Source: Phycisphaerae bacterium (GTDB lineage Bacteria > Planctomycetota > Phycisphaerae > Tepidisphaerales > Tepidisphaeraceae). From it: a DNA stretch of 43,565 bases. Location of the stretch: NCBI GenBank assembly GCA_030448225.1, contig JAUJNJ010000052.1, positions 1 to 43,565 on the forward strand, given 5' to 3'. A program made the position numbers and the translations under genes. This document shows positions 33,175 through 41,902 of this stretch, piece after piece; the first letter of the stretch is position 1; every line of letters starts with the position of its first letter. The notes beneath the pieces are model-generated. The model saw only the letters and a program-made list of their open reading frames with translations. It was not told where the DNA came from and did not search any database.

Positions 33175-34170
33175 TCAGGTTGCGGTGAGGTACAGCACCC
33201 CGAACCAGTTGCGCTCGTCGGTCCACGTGCGGTGAACCTGATACCCCGCCGCCAGCGCGAGCAGTTCGAACTGCTGGAGCGTGAACTTGTAGCAGTTCTC
33301 GGTGTGGATGCTCTCCCCCTCGTCGAAGTGGAACGCGCGGGGGCCGACCGTCACGGTCTGGTCGGCCATGCTGAGGAGGTGCATCTCCATGCGCCCGGCC
33401 CGGGGGTTGTAGCAGGCGTGGTGGCGGAACGCGGCGAGGTCGAAGTCGCCGCCGAGGTCGACGTTCATCCGCCGCAGCAGGTTGAGGTTGAACGCGGCCG
33501 TCACGCCCTTGGCGTCGTTGTAGGCGGCGTGGAGCAGGGCCGGGTCCTTCTTCAGGTCGACGCCGATCAGCAGGCCGCTCGACGGGCCGCACGTGCGGCG
33601 CACGCCCTGCAGGAAGTTGATCGCCTCCTCCGGCTCGAAGTTGCCGATCGTCGACCCGGGGAAGTACGCGGCGACCGACGCGTGCGCGCGGCCGCAGTCG
33701 GGCAACTCGAACTCCGACAGGTAGTCCGCGCATACCGGCCGCACCGCCAGCCCGGGGTAGGCCGACGCCAGCGCCCGCGCCGAGCGCACGAGGTGCGCGC
33801 GCGAGATGTCGATCGGCACGTAGGCGGCCGGCGCGAACAGGCGGTCGAGCAGGAGGCGCGTCTTCATGCTGCTGCCGCTGCCGTACTCGACCAGCAGGCA
33901 GCGCGGGCCGATTGCCGAGGCCATCTCCGCACCGTAGCGCTGCATGACCGCCAGTTCGGTGCGGGTCGGGTAGTACTCGTCGAGCGTGCAGATCCGGTCG
34001 AACAGGTGCGACCCGCGCTCGTCGTAGAGGAACCGGCACGGCACGCGCTTGCGCAGCCGCGACAGCCCCTCGACGACCGCGGCGCGGAAGTCGTCCACCG
34101 CCGGCTCGTAATCGAACAGGCGCAGCGGGGACGCGGCGTCGGCGGCGGGATCGAGCGTTTGGACCGTCAT
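33175..34170 (-). CDS. egtD: L-histidine N-alpha-methyltransferase EgtD
   Basis: 331 residues from ATG 34170 (MTVQTLDPAADAASPLRLFD), AGGAG about ten bases upstream. Motifs of the EgtD/DUF2260 family: LSRLRKRVPCRFLYDERGSH, LFDRICTLDEYYPTRTELAV, VEYGSGSSMKTRLLLDRLFA (SAM-binding loop), YVPIDISRAHL, AAYFPGSTIGNFEPEEAINF, LIGVDLKKDPALLHAAYND, TAAFNLNLLRRMNVDLGGDF, MEMHLLSMADQTV, EGESIHTENCYKFTLQQFEL and AGYQVHRTWTDERNWFGVLY. It transfers three methyl groups from SAM to histidine, giving hercynine. egtB lies just upstream on the same strand, separated by a repeat element, so the two may still be one transcript. Intact and of family length. Confidence 0.96.
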   Translation of the reverse strand: MTVQTLDPAADAASPLRLFDYEPAVDDFRAAVVEGLSRLRKRVPCRFLYDERGSHLFDRICTLDEYYPTRTELAVMQRYGAEMASAIGPRCLLVEYGSGSSMKTRLLLDRLFAPAAYVPIDISRAHLVRSARALASAYPGLAVRPVCADYLSEFELPDCGRAHASVAAYFPGSTIGNFEPEEAINFLQGVRRTCGPSSGLLIGVDLKKDPALLHAAYNDAKGVTAAFNLNLLRRMNVDLGGDFDLAAFRHHACYNPRAGRMEMHLLSMADQTVTVGPRAFHFDEGESIHTENCYKFTLQQFELLALAAGYQVHRTWTDERNWFGVLYLTAT

Positions 34171-34222
34171 GCGGGTAGCACTCCTGTCGTTCTCTTCAAA
34201 GCTTGAACCACATCGGGAGGAA

Positions 34223-34384
34223 TTGAACCACGGAGACACGGAGGAAAGACGGAGGACGAGGATGGAAGGATACAGGCGCAGTCCGCGCGCCTCGTTTTCC
34301 TCTATCTTTCATCATCCAGTTCGTCTTCTCCGCTTACCTCCGTGTCTCCGTGTCTCCGTGTCTCCGTGTCTCCGTGGTTCAACT
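34223..34384. repeat. CTCCGTGT-family palindromic element, copy 2, with 8-bp tandem run
   Basis: The left arm TTGAACCACGGAGACACGGA is complementary to the right arm CTCCGTGTCTCCGTGGTTCA. The right arm contains five tandem 8-bp units (CTCCGTGT x4, CTCCGTGG; 34338-34377). The whole sits between egtB and egtD. Confidence 0.85.
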
Positions 34385-34418
34385 TCCCTGCACTGAGCAA
34401 GACGCACATACGGATCCG

Positions 34419-35717
34419 TCATGCCTTCCGAGCAAGGCGTATGCCGGTGAACTGCCACCGGGCGTCGGGCGGGAAGAAGTTGCGGTACGTGCGGCGGACG
34501 TGCGAGCGCGGCGTCGCGCACGACCCGCCGCGGAGCACGAATTGGTTGCACATGAACTTGCCGTTGTACTCGCCGAGCGCGCCCGGCGGCGGGCGGTAGC
34601 CGGGGTAGCCGAGGTAGGCGCTGCCGGTCCACTCCCAGACGTCGCCGAACATCTGCCGCAGGCCCGGCCCCGGCGGCGCGGGCGCGACGTGGCCGCGGCC
34701 GGCGTCGACGAAGTTCCCCTCGATCGCCACCGACTCCGACGCCACCTCCCACTCCGCCTCGGTCGCCAGCCGGGCGCCGGCCCACCGGGCGAAGGCGTCG
34801 GCCTCGTACAGGCTGACGTGGCAGACGGGCTCGGCGTCGTCGACCGGGCGCAGGCCCCAGAGCGTGTGGTGGAGCCAGCGGCCGTCCTGCTCGATCCAGT
34901 AGAGCGGCGCGCGCCACGCCTCGGCCTTGGCCGTCGCGATGCCGGCCGACAGCCACAGGTCGGCGCGGTCGTACCCGCCGTCGGCCATGAACGCCTTGTA
35001 CTCGCCGTTGGTGACGAGGCGCGAGCCCAGCTCGTACGGCTCGAGGTAGACGCGGTGGCGCGGCGACTCGTTGTCGAACGCGAACGCGCTGGGCGATGCG
35101 TCGTGCCCGATCTCGCGCAGGCCGCCGTCAAACTTGATCCAGCGCATCGGCGCGGGTGGCGCGTCGTCGGCCGGGGGCGCGGGGCGATAGGCGGGGCGGA
35201 GCGGGTTGACCCAGAAGACGTGCTTGATGTCGGTCAGCATCAGTTCCTGATGCTGCTGCTCGTGATTGAGCCCGATGTCGAGCAGCGGCGACAGCGCCTC
35301 GACCTCCGCCCGCGACAGGTCCGCCAGCAGCGCCTCCATCTCCGCATCGACGTGCCGCCGGTAGGCGTAGACCTCGTCGACCGTCGGGCGGCTGAGCAGC
35401 CCGCGGTTCTGGCGGCAGTGGCGGTCGCCGACGGTGACGTAATAGCTGTTGAACAGGTACGCGAACCGCTCGTCGAACGGCCGGTACCCGGCGCGGTGCG
35501 GCCCCAGGAGGAACGTCTCGAAGAACCAGCTCGTGTGCGCGAGGTGCCACTTCGTCGGGCTGACGTCCGGCATCGACTGGACGACGTAGTCCTCCGTCAC
35601 CAGCGGCTCGCACAGCGCGTGCGTCGCCCGCCGGACCGCCCGATACGCCGCCAACAGTTCGTCCGGCCCGCGCGTGCCCGTGGGCGTCAACGCGCCGGCC
35701 CTTGCCGCCTGAGTCAC
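34419..35717 (-). CDS. egtB: Ergothioneine biosynthesis protein EgtB (sulfoxide synthase)
   Basis: 432 residues. The GTG at 35717 is chosen because AGGAGG lies eight bases upstream and the protein then starts near the family N terminus. DinB-like four-helix domain: ELLAAYRAVRRATHALCEPL, MPDVSPTKWHLAHTSWFFET, FNSYYVTVGDRH, LLDIGLNHEQQHQELMLTDI. WHLAHT supplies one iron-ligand His and HEQQHQE the HxxxH-type pair. C-terminal FGE-sulfatase (C-type-lectin) domain: SPRHRVYLEPYELGSRLVTN, GEYKAFMADGGY, PVCHVSLYEADAFARWAGAR, LATEAEWEVAS, MFGDVWEWTGSAYLGYPGYR, MCNQFVLRGGSCATPRSHVR, RTYRNFFPPDARWQFTGIRL. It couples hercynine with cysteine or gamma-glutamylcysteine and O2 to give a sulfoxide. No egtA, egtC or egtE is visible in the window. 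Confidence 0.95.
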   Translation of the reverse strand: MTQAARAGALTPTGTRGPDELLAAYRAVRRATHALCEPLVTEDYVVQSMPDVSPTKWHLAHTSWFFETFLLGPHRAGYRPFDERFAYLFNSYYVTVGDRHCRQNRGLLSRPTVDEVYAYRRHVDAEMEALLADLSRAEVEALSPLLDIGLNHEQQHQELMLTDIKHVFWVNPLRPAYRPAPPADDAPPAPMRWIKFDGGLREIGHDASPSAFAFDNESPRHRVYLEPYELGSRLVTNGEYKAFMADGGYDRADLWLSAGIATAKAEAWRAPLYWIEQDGRWLHHTLWGLRPVDDAEPVCHVSLYEADAFARWAGARLATEAEWEVASESVAIEGNFVDAGRGHVAPAPPGPGLRQMFGDVWEWTGSAYLGYPGYRPPPGALGEYNGKFMCNQFVLRGGSCATPRSHVRRTYRNFFPPDARWQFTGIRLARKA

Positions 35718-35857
35718 GTCCGTCACCTCCTGAGACCGCAGTGTCCGCCGCAGGAGGCGTTCGGACAATCGGCGAAATGAAGCGTCGGCCCGAATCGATG
35801 AGACCCGCCGGCCAGATCGGCACGTAAACCCCGTCCGAGTAACCGCTGAGAGCGGCG

Positions 35858-36040
35858 AGAGGCGAGGATGGAGGATGGAAGATAGAGGGTGGAGGTCGAC
35901 CCGGGCGCTGTGGCTCGTCACAGCTCACGTGACGCTAACGTCGATAAGTTCTTCGCCATCCCGATCCTCGATCCCCCATGTTCAACCTTCACCTCTCTTC
36001 CAACCTCCGTGTTTCCGTGACTCCGTGGTTCAACTTCACC
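35858..36040. repeat. CTCCGTGT-family element, degenerate copy 3
   Basis: Right arm CCAACCTCCGTGTTTCCGTG then ACTCCGTGGTTCAACTTCAC (35999-36038). The left part (from 35858) is a purine-rich GGATGGAGGATGGAAGATAG run that pairs poorly. It occupies most of the 469-base gap between egtB and the flippase; I see no gene there. Confidence 0.6.
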
Positions 36041-36186
36041 TCATCCAACTCAAAGCGTAGGCCTCGGACAAAGGCATTCCCGGGCCGGTCGGGGAACTGG
36101 CCCGCCCCGCCCGTGACGGGTACCGTGTCGGCCGCCGCCGGCGCATCGCCGGCGCGCGGATCGACTGGCCGAGGAATCCCACACCG

Positions 36187-37654
36187 TTGACCGCCCCCCT
36201 ACTCCATCGCGCCCGGCAGGTCCTGGCCGTCGCGCGGCTGCGGCCGTTCGACGGGTCGACCGAGGCGGGGCGCTCGCAGGAGCGCTACCGCCGGATCGTG
36301 ATGACGGCGATCGCGTCGGCGGCGGCGCGGGGGGTGGCGCTGGTCAGCCTGCTGGTGTCGGTCCCGCTGACGATGAACTACCTCGGCCTCGAACGCTACG
36401 GGCTGTGGATGACCGTCAGCTCGCTGCTGATCGTGTTCGGCTTCGCCGACCTCGGCCTCGGCAACGGCCTCGTGAACGGCCTGGCCGCCGCGCACGGGCG
36501 CGACGAGACGGACGCGCCGCGCCGGCTCGTGTCGAGCGCGCTGGTGATGCTGGCGGGCGTGGCAATGTTGATCGCGCTGGCGTTCGCGGCGGTCTTCCCG
36601 GCGGTGTCGTGGGCGTCGCTGTTCAACGCCGAATCCGACGCCGCCGTGCGCGAGGCGGGGCCGGCGGTGGCGGCGCTGGTGGCGTGCCTCGCGGCGGCGC
36701 TGCCGCTGTCGGTCGTGTCGCGCGTGCAACTCGGCTACCAGGAGGGCTTCGCCAACAGCCTCTGGATCGCCGCCGGCACCGCGGCGGGGCTGGCGGCGCT
36801 GCTCGTGGCGGTGCGGCTGCGCGCGGGCGTGCCGTGGCTGATCGTCGCGGTGTCGGGCGCGCCGACGCTCGTCGTGCTGGCGCAGGGACTGGTGTTGTTC
36901 GGCGCGCGGCGGCCGGAGGTGCGGCCGCGCTGGCGCGACGTGACGCCCGACGCCGTGCGGCGCCTGCTGCGCCTCGGGAGCCTCTTCTTCGTGTTGCAGA
37001 TCGCGGTGGCGATGAACTACGTGTCGGACAACCTCGTCGTCGCCCACCTGTTCGGCCCCGAGGCCGTCACCCAGTACTCGGTGCCGATGCGGCTGTTCAC
37101 GATCCCGCAGGTCGTGCTGAACCTCGTGCTGCCGGCGCTGTGGCCGGCGTACGGCGAGGCGCTGGCGCGCGGCGACGTGGCGTGGGCGCGGCGGACGATG
37201 CTGCGGTCGCTCGCGGTGACGGCCGGGCTGTCGGCGGCGTGCGCGTTGGTGCTGCTGGTCTTCGCCCGCCCGTTGCTGCGGGCCTGGGTCGGGCCCGCGA
37301 TCGCACCGTCGCTGCCGCTGCTGGCGGGGCTGGCGCTGTGGACCGTGCTGACGGCCGTCGGCAGCGCGCTGGCGATGTTCCTCAACGCGGCGAACGTCGT
37401 GCAGCTTCCAGGTGGTCGTCGCGCTGCTGGCGGCGGGGAGCAACGTCGCGGCTGAGCCTGTGGCTCGGCCGCCGCTTCGGCCTGGCCGGCGTGATCTGGG
37501 CGACGAACCTCGCGACGATCGCGTTCCTGATGATCCCGATCGGGTTCCGGCTGCCGAGGCTCCTCGCGTCGCTCGCCGCCGCCCCGGCCGCCGCGACGCA
37601 CCGCCGCCCGCGGCCGAAGCCGGCGTGTCGGACGGACCGACCGAGAGACGCTGA
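36187..37654 (+). CDS. Wzx-like polysaccharide flippase (MATE/MOP superfamily), frameshifted near its 3' end
   Basis: It opens with a TTG at 36187; GTG 36298 (VMTAIASAAARGVALVSLLV) is an alternative closer to the first helix. Typical Wzx/PST pattern: MTAIASAAARGVALVSLLVS, VPLTMNYLGLERYGLWMTVS, SLLIVFGFADLGLGNGLVNG. Further helices follow at regular spacing (LAGVAMLIALAFAAVFPAVS, ALVACLAAALPLSVVSRVQL-GYQEG, SLFFVLQIAVAMNYVSDNLV, YSVPMRLFTIPQVVLNLVLP-ALWPAYGEA, AACALVLLVFARPLLRAWVG, GLALWTVLTAVGSALAMFLN). At about 37405 and 37450 indels shift the frame; the last helices (VVVALLAAGSNV, SLWLGRRFGLAGVIWATNLA, TIAFLMIPIGFRLPRLL) are in other frames. The end is probably at 37654. It should flip undecaprenyl-linked oligosaccharides outward, in keeping with the GT and FkbM genes that follow. 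Confidence 0.85.
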
Positions 37655-37696
37655 CGCCGTGAGCTGGCGCCGTGACGATTTGCCGAGTCGCCGCTG

Positions 37697-38735
37697 TTGC
37701 ATCCGCTCCGACTTCAGACGCGAAAGTTCGCGGACACCGAAGACCACGGTCAATATGGCGACGCGAGGCCGATCGCATCACCATCACGGGATCGACGCAC
37801 AGGTCACCAAGGACCGACGGCTGCCACGGGAGGAACGCCGTTGCTCCAGAAGCTGACAACGCTGCAAAGCGGCTCGCGGTCCTCGGTGACTCGCGGTCCC
37901 TCGCCACCGCCTCCGCCTCTATTACACCGGGCGCGGCGACTCGGCGTCGAACGTCTCGCCCGACGCGGCCGCGGCGGCCGCGGCCCCTGCGGTGCGGCAA
38001 CCCGCTCGCGGCTACACCGGCCCGGCACGAGCGACTTCGTCACGTTCCTGGAGGTCTTCGTCGCCGGCGAGTACGCCGCGGCTCGACAGCACGTGGACCC
38101 GCCGGTGCGGTGGGTGCTCGACCTCGGCACGAACGTCGGTTTCTCGATCGCCTACTTCGCCGCGCGCGCGGCCGAGCGCGATTTCGTCGGCGTCGAGCCT
38201 GACGACGGCAACCTCGCGACCGCCCGCAGTACGGTCGCGCGCGCTGCTCGCCGCCGGCCGCACCCACCTGCACCGCAACTTCATCGCTGGCCCGCCCGCG
38301 CCGGGCCCGCGTGCGCGGGCGGGCGTCGGCCCCAACGAGTACCGCCTGGTCGAGTCCCCGGCCGATGCCACCGCCGGGCGCGGCGACGCACCGGCGGGTG
38401 ACGCTCCCGTAGGGGACGTTCGCAGCGGCAACGCCGCCGTGAGCGACGCGCCGTCCGGCCACGAGGTCGACGTCGTGACCGTCGCCGACCTCCTCGATCG
38501 CCACGGCGCCACGGTCGATCTCGAAGTGCGACATCGGGGGCGAGCGCGGCTGTTCGCGGACTGCCGTGCGTGGATCGGCCGGGTGCGGCAGATCGTGATC
38601 GAACTCGACGGCCTCGACGAAACCTGGCTCCTCGCCCGGCTCGCCGACAACGGCGCCTTCGCCGTCCGCCACGCCGAACGGCGGCACGACGTCACGCTCG
38701 CCTGGCTGGCCGCGGTCGACGAGCAACGCGGCTGA
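37697..38735 (+). CDS. FkbM-family methyltransferase, frameshifted, with low-complexity insertion
   Basis: Core: RHGTSDFVTFLEVFVAGEYA-like at 38015-38085, then WVLDLGTNVGFSIAYFAARA (SAM-binding D.G.N.G), DFVGVEPDDGNLATARSTV. After a shift near 38235: LLAAGRTHLHRNFIAG, NEYRLVESPADA, HEVDVVTVADLLDRHGA, then in another frame KCDIGGE (the FkbM KxDIEGxE motif region, 38522-38550). The end is RQIVIELDGLDETWLLARLA, AERRHDVTLAWLAAVDEQRG and a stop at 38735. Between V...SPADA and HEVD sits a repeat-like stretch (GDAPAGDAPVGD, SGNAAVSDAPSG) that homologues normally lack or have shorter. The N terminus is uncertain: 37697 is in frame with the core but the first 100 residues have little family character. 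Probably methylates sugars of the exopolysaccharide. Confidence 0.68.
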
Positions 38736-38828
38736 CCGTGCAGCGTTCCCGTTCCGGGAACTTCGGTAGCTGCACGATGTCCCGCGGATGCTCTACGGCG
38801 GTCATTGGTCGTGTGCGGAATTCTCAAT

Positions 38829-38924
38829 GTCATCCCGAGGGCGGTAGCGACCCGACCCATCTCGGGATGGAGCGCACCCTCCCGACTCGAGATGAGTCGC
38901 CATTGTGGCTCCTGGGGATGACGC
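38829..38924. repeat. Dispersed CATCCCGAG palindromic repeat, copy B
   Basis: GTCATCCCGAGGGCGGTAGC, GACCCGACCCATCTCGGGAT, then a variable middle and GGCTCCTGGGGATGACGC. It is the best-preserved of the three copies. It lies between convergent ends of the FkbM and GT4 genes. Confidence 0.8.
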
Positions 38925-38941
38925 GGCCCTGGGCCTGATGG

Positions 38942-40065
38942 CTACACCCGCCCGGGACGCGCCTCGATCGTCAAGATGTCGACGCCGGGCAGACGCGAAT
39001 GCGGCGTCACCCGAGCGCGGGCCGATCGTCCTCGGCGGCAGCAGTCCCACCGGAAGTGTTGCGGCTCGCGCGGCCGGCGGCGGCGAGGGATCGGCCAGGG
39101 CCCGTCGTCGCACACGCTTTCGAGCGCGTCGCGTAGCGCGTCGGCGTCGCCCGGCGGCGCGTAGACGGCGGCGTCGCCGGCCACCTCGCAGCTTGCGGCG
39201 CGGGGCGGCGACGACGGGGCAGCCGAAGCCCATGGCCTCGACGAGCGGCATGCCGAACCCTCGTACAGCGACGGGTAGGCGAGCAGTTCTGCGTGCGCGT
39301 ACAAGCTCGCCAGCATCGCCGTCCGGCCCGCCGGCGATCGCACGCACGCGGCCGGCGCGGCCGAGGCGGTCGATCTCGCGCGTTCGGCGGGCGCGGCGAG
39401 GCCCCCGCCCACGCAGACGAGGAGGAACCCGCCGCGCAGCCGCGGCGACGCCGCGTAGCAGCGCGTCGAAGTTCTTGTACGCGTCGCGGCGGCCGACGTA
39501 GAGTAGGTACGGCTCGGACACGGCCCGCGGCCCCGGCCCCGCCCGCCAGCGCGTTGCCGTGGTGGACGACGCGGAAGACTTCGCCTCAGGCGCGCCGAGC
39601 AGTTCGATCGCGTCGCGCCGCGTGCTCCGACCACCCCGTCCGCCGCCGCCACCGCCGCCCGCATCGGCGCCAGCAAGCGGTCGCGCGGCGGGAACAGGTG
39701 CGGCGGCATCCGCCGACCGTCAGGTCGTGGAGCGTGACGACGCGCGCCGGAACGGTCGAGGGCGCGTGTACCCGGTCGCGTGGTAGACGTCGGCCCGTGC
39801 CTGCGGGCGAAGCCGCGCGCGCACGAGATCGCCCGCGAGCATCGCCGCGCGGTACGTGCGGCGGAGCGGCGGCCGGTAGAAGCCGGCCGAGCGGCGGCAG
39901 CGCGCGGACGGCGGCGAGGTCGTAGCGGTTGACGTACGCGCCCGGCGAAGAGGTCGGCCTCGACGCCCTCGCCCGCCGCCGCGACGCGGGATCAGTTCCG
40001 AAGTATCGCGAGATGCCGCCGTACTGCTGCACGGTGAAGATCGTGTGGTCGTAGAGGATCCTCAT
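38942..40065 (-). CDS. GT4-family glycosyltransferase, heavily frameshifted
   Basis: Start ATG 40065: MRILYDHTIFTVQQYGGISR, the N terminus of GT4 mannosyltransferase-like enzymes (Q.YGGISRYF). Recoverable blocks from different frames are PARVVTLHDLTVG, DRLLAPMRAAVAAADGVV, a WSEHAARRD/AIELL region, SEPYLLYVGRRDAYKNFDAL, LRGV, IDRLGRAGRVRAIAG, FGMPLVEAMGFGCPVVAA, then YAPPGDADALRDALE and the end GVDILTIEARPGRV with stop at 38942. VGRRDAYKNF (donor-binding R/K) and GMPLVEAMGFGCPVV (E(x7)E motif) are diagnostic. At least eight indels. The ATG overlaps the TGA of the next gene upstream (ATGA at 40062-40065), so both belong to one operon with translation coupling. Confidence 0.78.
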
Positions 40066-41501
40066 GGCGGCGGCGGTGCGGCGACGGGTGTGGCGTTACG
40101 GCGGTGGTGCCGACGGCGGCGGACGGACGCCGGCGATCGCCGTCGTCGCGCGACCAGACGCGACGCGTCGGCGGGCAGGACGACGTCGGCGGGTCGGCGT
40201 GCGGTCGCCGGGGACTCCAGCGTCCGCGCAGCGCCGCGTCGCAGAACGTCTTGGAGAGCGGCGGTGCTCAGCTCCCCCGCCATCAGCCGCTGCGCCTCGC
40301 GGCCCATCGTGTCGCGGGCGGCGGGGTCATCGCTGCAGGTCCTCGATCGCCCGCACCGCGCCCCTCGACGTCGCCGTGCGACACACGCCGAACGGGTGGC
40401 GGTCGAGCAGCCGCGAGATGTGCGACAGGCCCGGCCCGACGAACAGCACCGGCCGGCAATCGTCATCGCGCGTACACCTTGCACGGGTGGATGATCCCGA
40501 CCATGCCTTCGCCGAGCGTCACGAGGTGCACGTCGGCGGCGACAGGATCGGATCTGCTCAGCGGCTGGTACGGCAGCGAGCAGGCGTTCGTCAGGCGGTG
40601 CCGCTCGATGAACTCCTCGACTTCCCGCTTGCCCAGCCCGCCGCCGACGAACAGGAACCGCACGCCGTCGTCGTCGCGGAAGCGCAGGGCGGCCTGCAGG
40701 ACCGTCGTCAGCGGGTTCGGGCTGTGGTTGCCGCTGTACATCAGCACGAACTGGCCGGCGAGGCCGTGCCGCTGGCGGAACGGGTTGCGGTCGTGCGGGA
40801 TGAGCTGCACGTGCGGCGAGTGCGTCCACGGCGGGCTGACGATCAGCTTGTGGGCCAGCGGCTGCGGCGCGGAGTCGCTCTGGCCATGAAGTCGTCGGCC
40901 GCGACGACGAGCGAGGCGTTGCGGAGGATCAACCGGTTGGCCGACTCCAGCATCCGGGCGACGACGCCGTTCGGCCGAACCGCGCTGCGCGATGAGTTGG
41001 TCGGGGTTGAGGTCCATCGCCCAGTAGGTGATCGGCACGCCGCGCGCGCGCCGCAGGATCGTGGCGACGAGGCCGATCATCGGCGGCGAGGTGCTGAACA
41101 GCACGCAGCCCAGCTGCGGCGTGAACAGGCCGATGATCAGGCACTGGAGCTGGAACATCGCCGCGCCCGGGCCGCGCGTGAAAATCGAGCTGCTTGCCGA
41201 ACGACGCCAGCGGCAGCCGGCGGACGTCGGCGCGTGAGGTTCTCGTGCGCTCGCGTACCGGCGGGTCGGGTCCTCGTAGCCGCGGGCGGACGTGTAGACG
41301 CGCACGCGGTGCCCGCGGCGGCCATCTCGGCGCGACGTCGGCCAGGTGCTGGCCGACGCTCGCCGGGTCGGGGACGAACACCTGGCTGAGGATGAGCAGG
41401 ACCTTGTCGGACCGCCGGCACGGTCGGCCGGCGTGGAGGGTGCGGCGGAGGATGCGGGCGGCGGTCCCGTCGCCGGGCCCCGTGGGGCGGGCGGGCGCCA
41501 T
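40062..41501 (-). CDS. WcaI-like GT4 glycosyltransferase, frameshifted
   Basis: Start ATG 41501 (MAPARPTGPGDGTAARI). Blocks: KVLLILSQVFVPDPASVGQH, LADVA, then RGHRVRVYTSARGYEDPTRR, LIIGLFTPQLGCVLFSTSPP, MIGLVATILRRARGVPITYW, AMDLNPDQLIAQ, RNPFRQRHGLAGQFVLMYSG, NHSPNPLTTVLQAALRFRDD, VRFLFVGGGLGKREVEEFIE, LPYQPLSRSDPVAADVHLVT, LGEGMVGIIHPCKVYA. These are the hallmarks of colanic-acid-type WcaI transferases (YWAMDLNPDQ, MYSGNHSP, GMVGIIHPCKVY). The C-terminal about 100 residues after the KVYA motif are spread over frames down to the TGA at 40062. It probably adds a sugar to the lipid-linked exopolysaccharide repeat unit. A 401-base gap with a GGTGG repeat separates it from the divergent membrane-protein gene. 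Confidence 0.82.
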
Positions 41502-41785
41502 CGCGTTTGATAACGTCCCGTCGGTTGCGATGCCGGTCCCTCCGTTGGCTCCGCCGTCCGCGTATGCCGTCGCCCGCGGCGCATGCGACCCGGCCGCGGG
41601 CGGCGGGTAATAACGCCTCGTGTCTTCTGTATCGGCCTCTCCTTGCGCGGTGACAATCGTGGCGGAACCGGGGTAGACGGGCTCCCGACGGCGTCGCCGG
41701 CGAATTATAGTATCCGATTCCCGCGCTTCCGAAACGACGCGCTGCCGTACCGGAAACCCGGCAGCGGCCACGGCTTGCGGGGCGG

Positions 41786-41890
41786 GGCGGGGTGGTGGTG
41801 GGGTGTGGTGTGGTGGGGTGGTGGAGTAAGGTGTTTTCCTCCCTGCCACACCACCACTCAACCACCCCACCCCTCCTCCGTCCCCGGGGC
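41786..41890. repeat. GGTGG/CCACC dispersed repeat, best copy
   Basis: GGGGTGGTGGTGGGGTGTGG, TGTGGTGGGGTGGTGGAGTA on the left and CCACACCACCACTCAACCAC, CCCACCCCTCC on the right form an inverted repeat of about 100 bp around TTTTCCTCCCT. It is the only recognisable element in the gap 41502-41902. Confidence 0.75.
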
Positions 41891-41902
41891 GAACGACTCA
41901 AC

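Noticed and set aside
34223..34384. ORFs with NHGDTEERRRTR-like text in the CTCCGTGT repeats
   Set aside because: Such frames arise from the palindromic repeat itself and recur with each copy; no gene-like codon bias.
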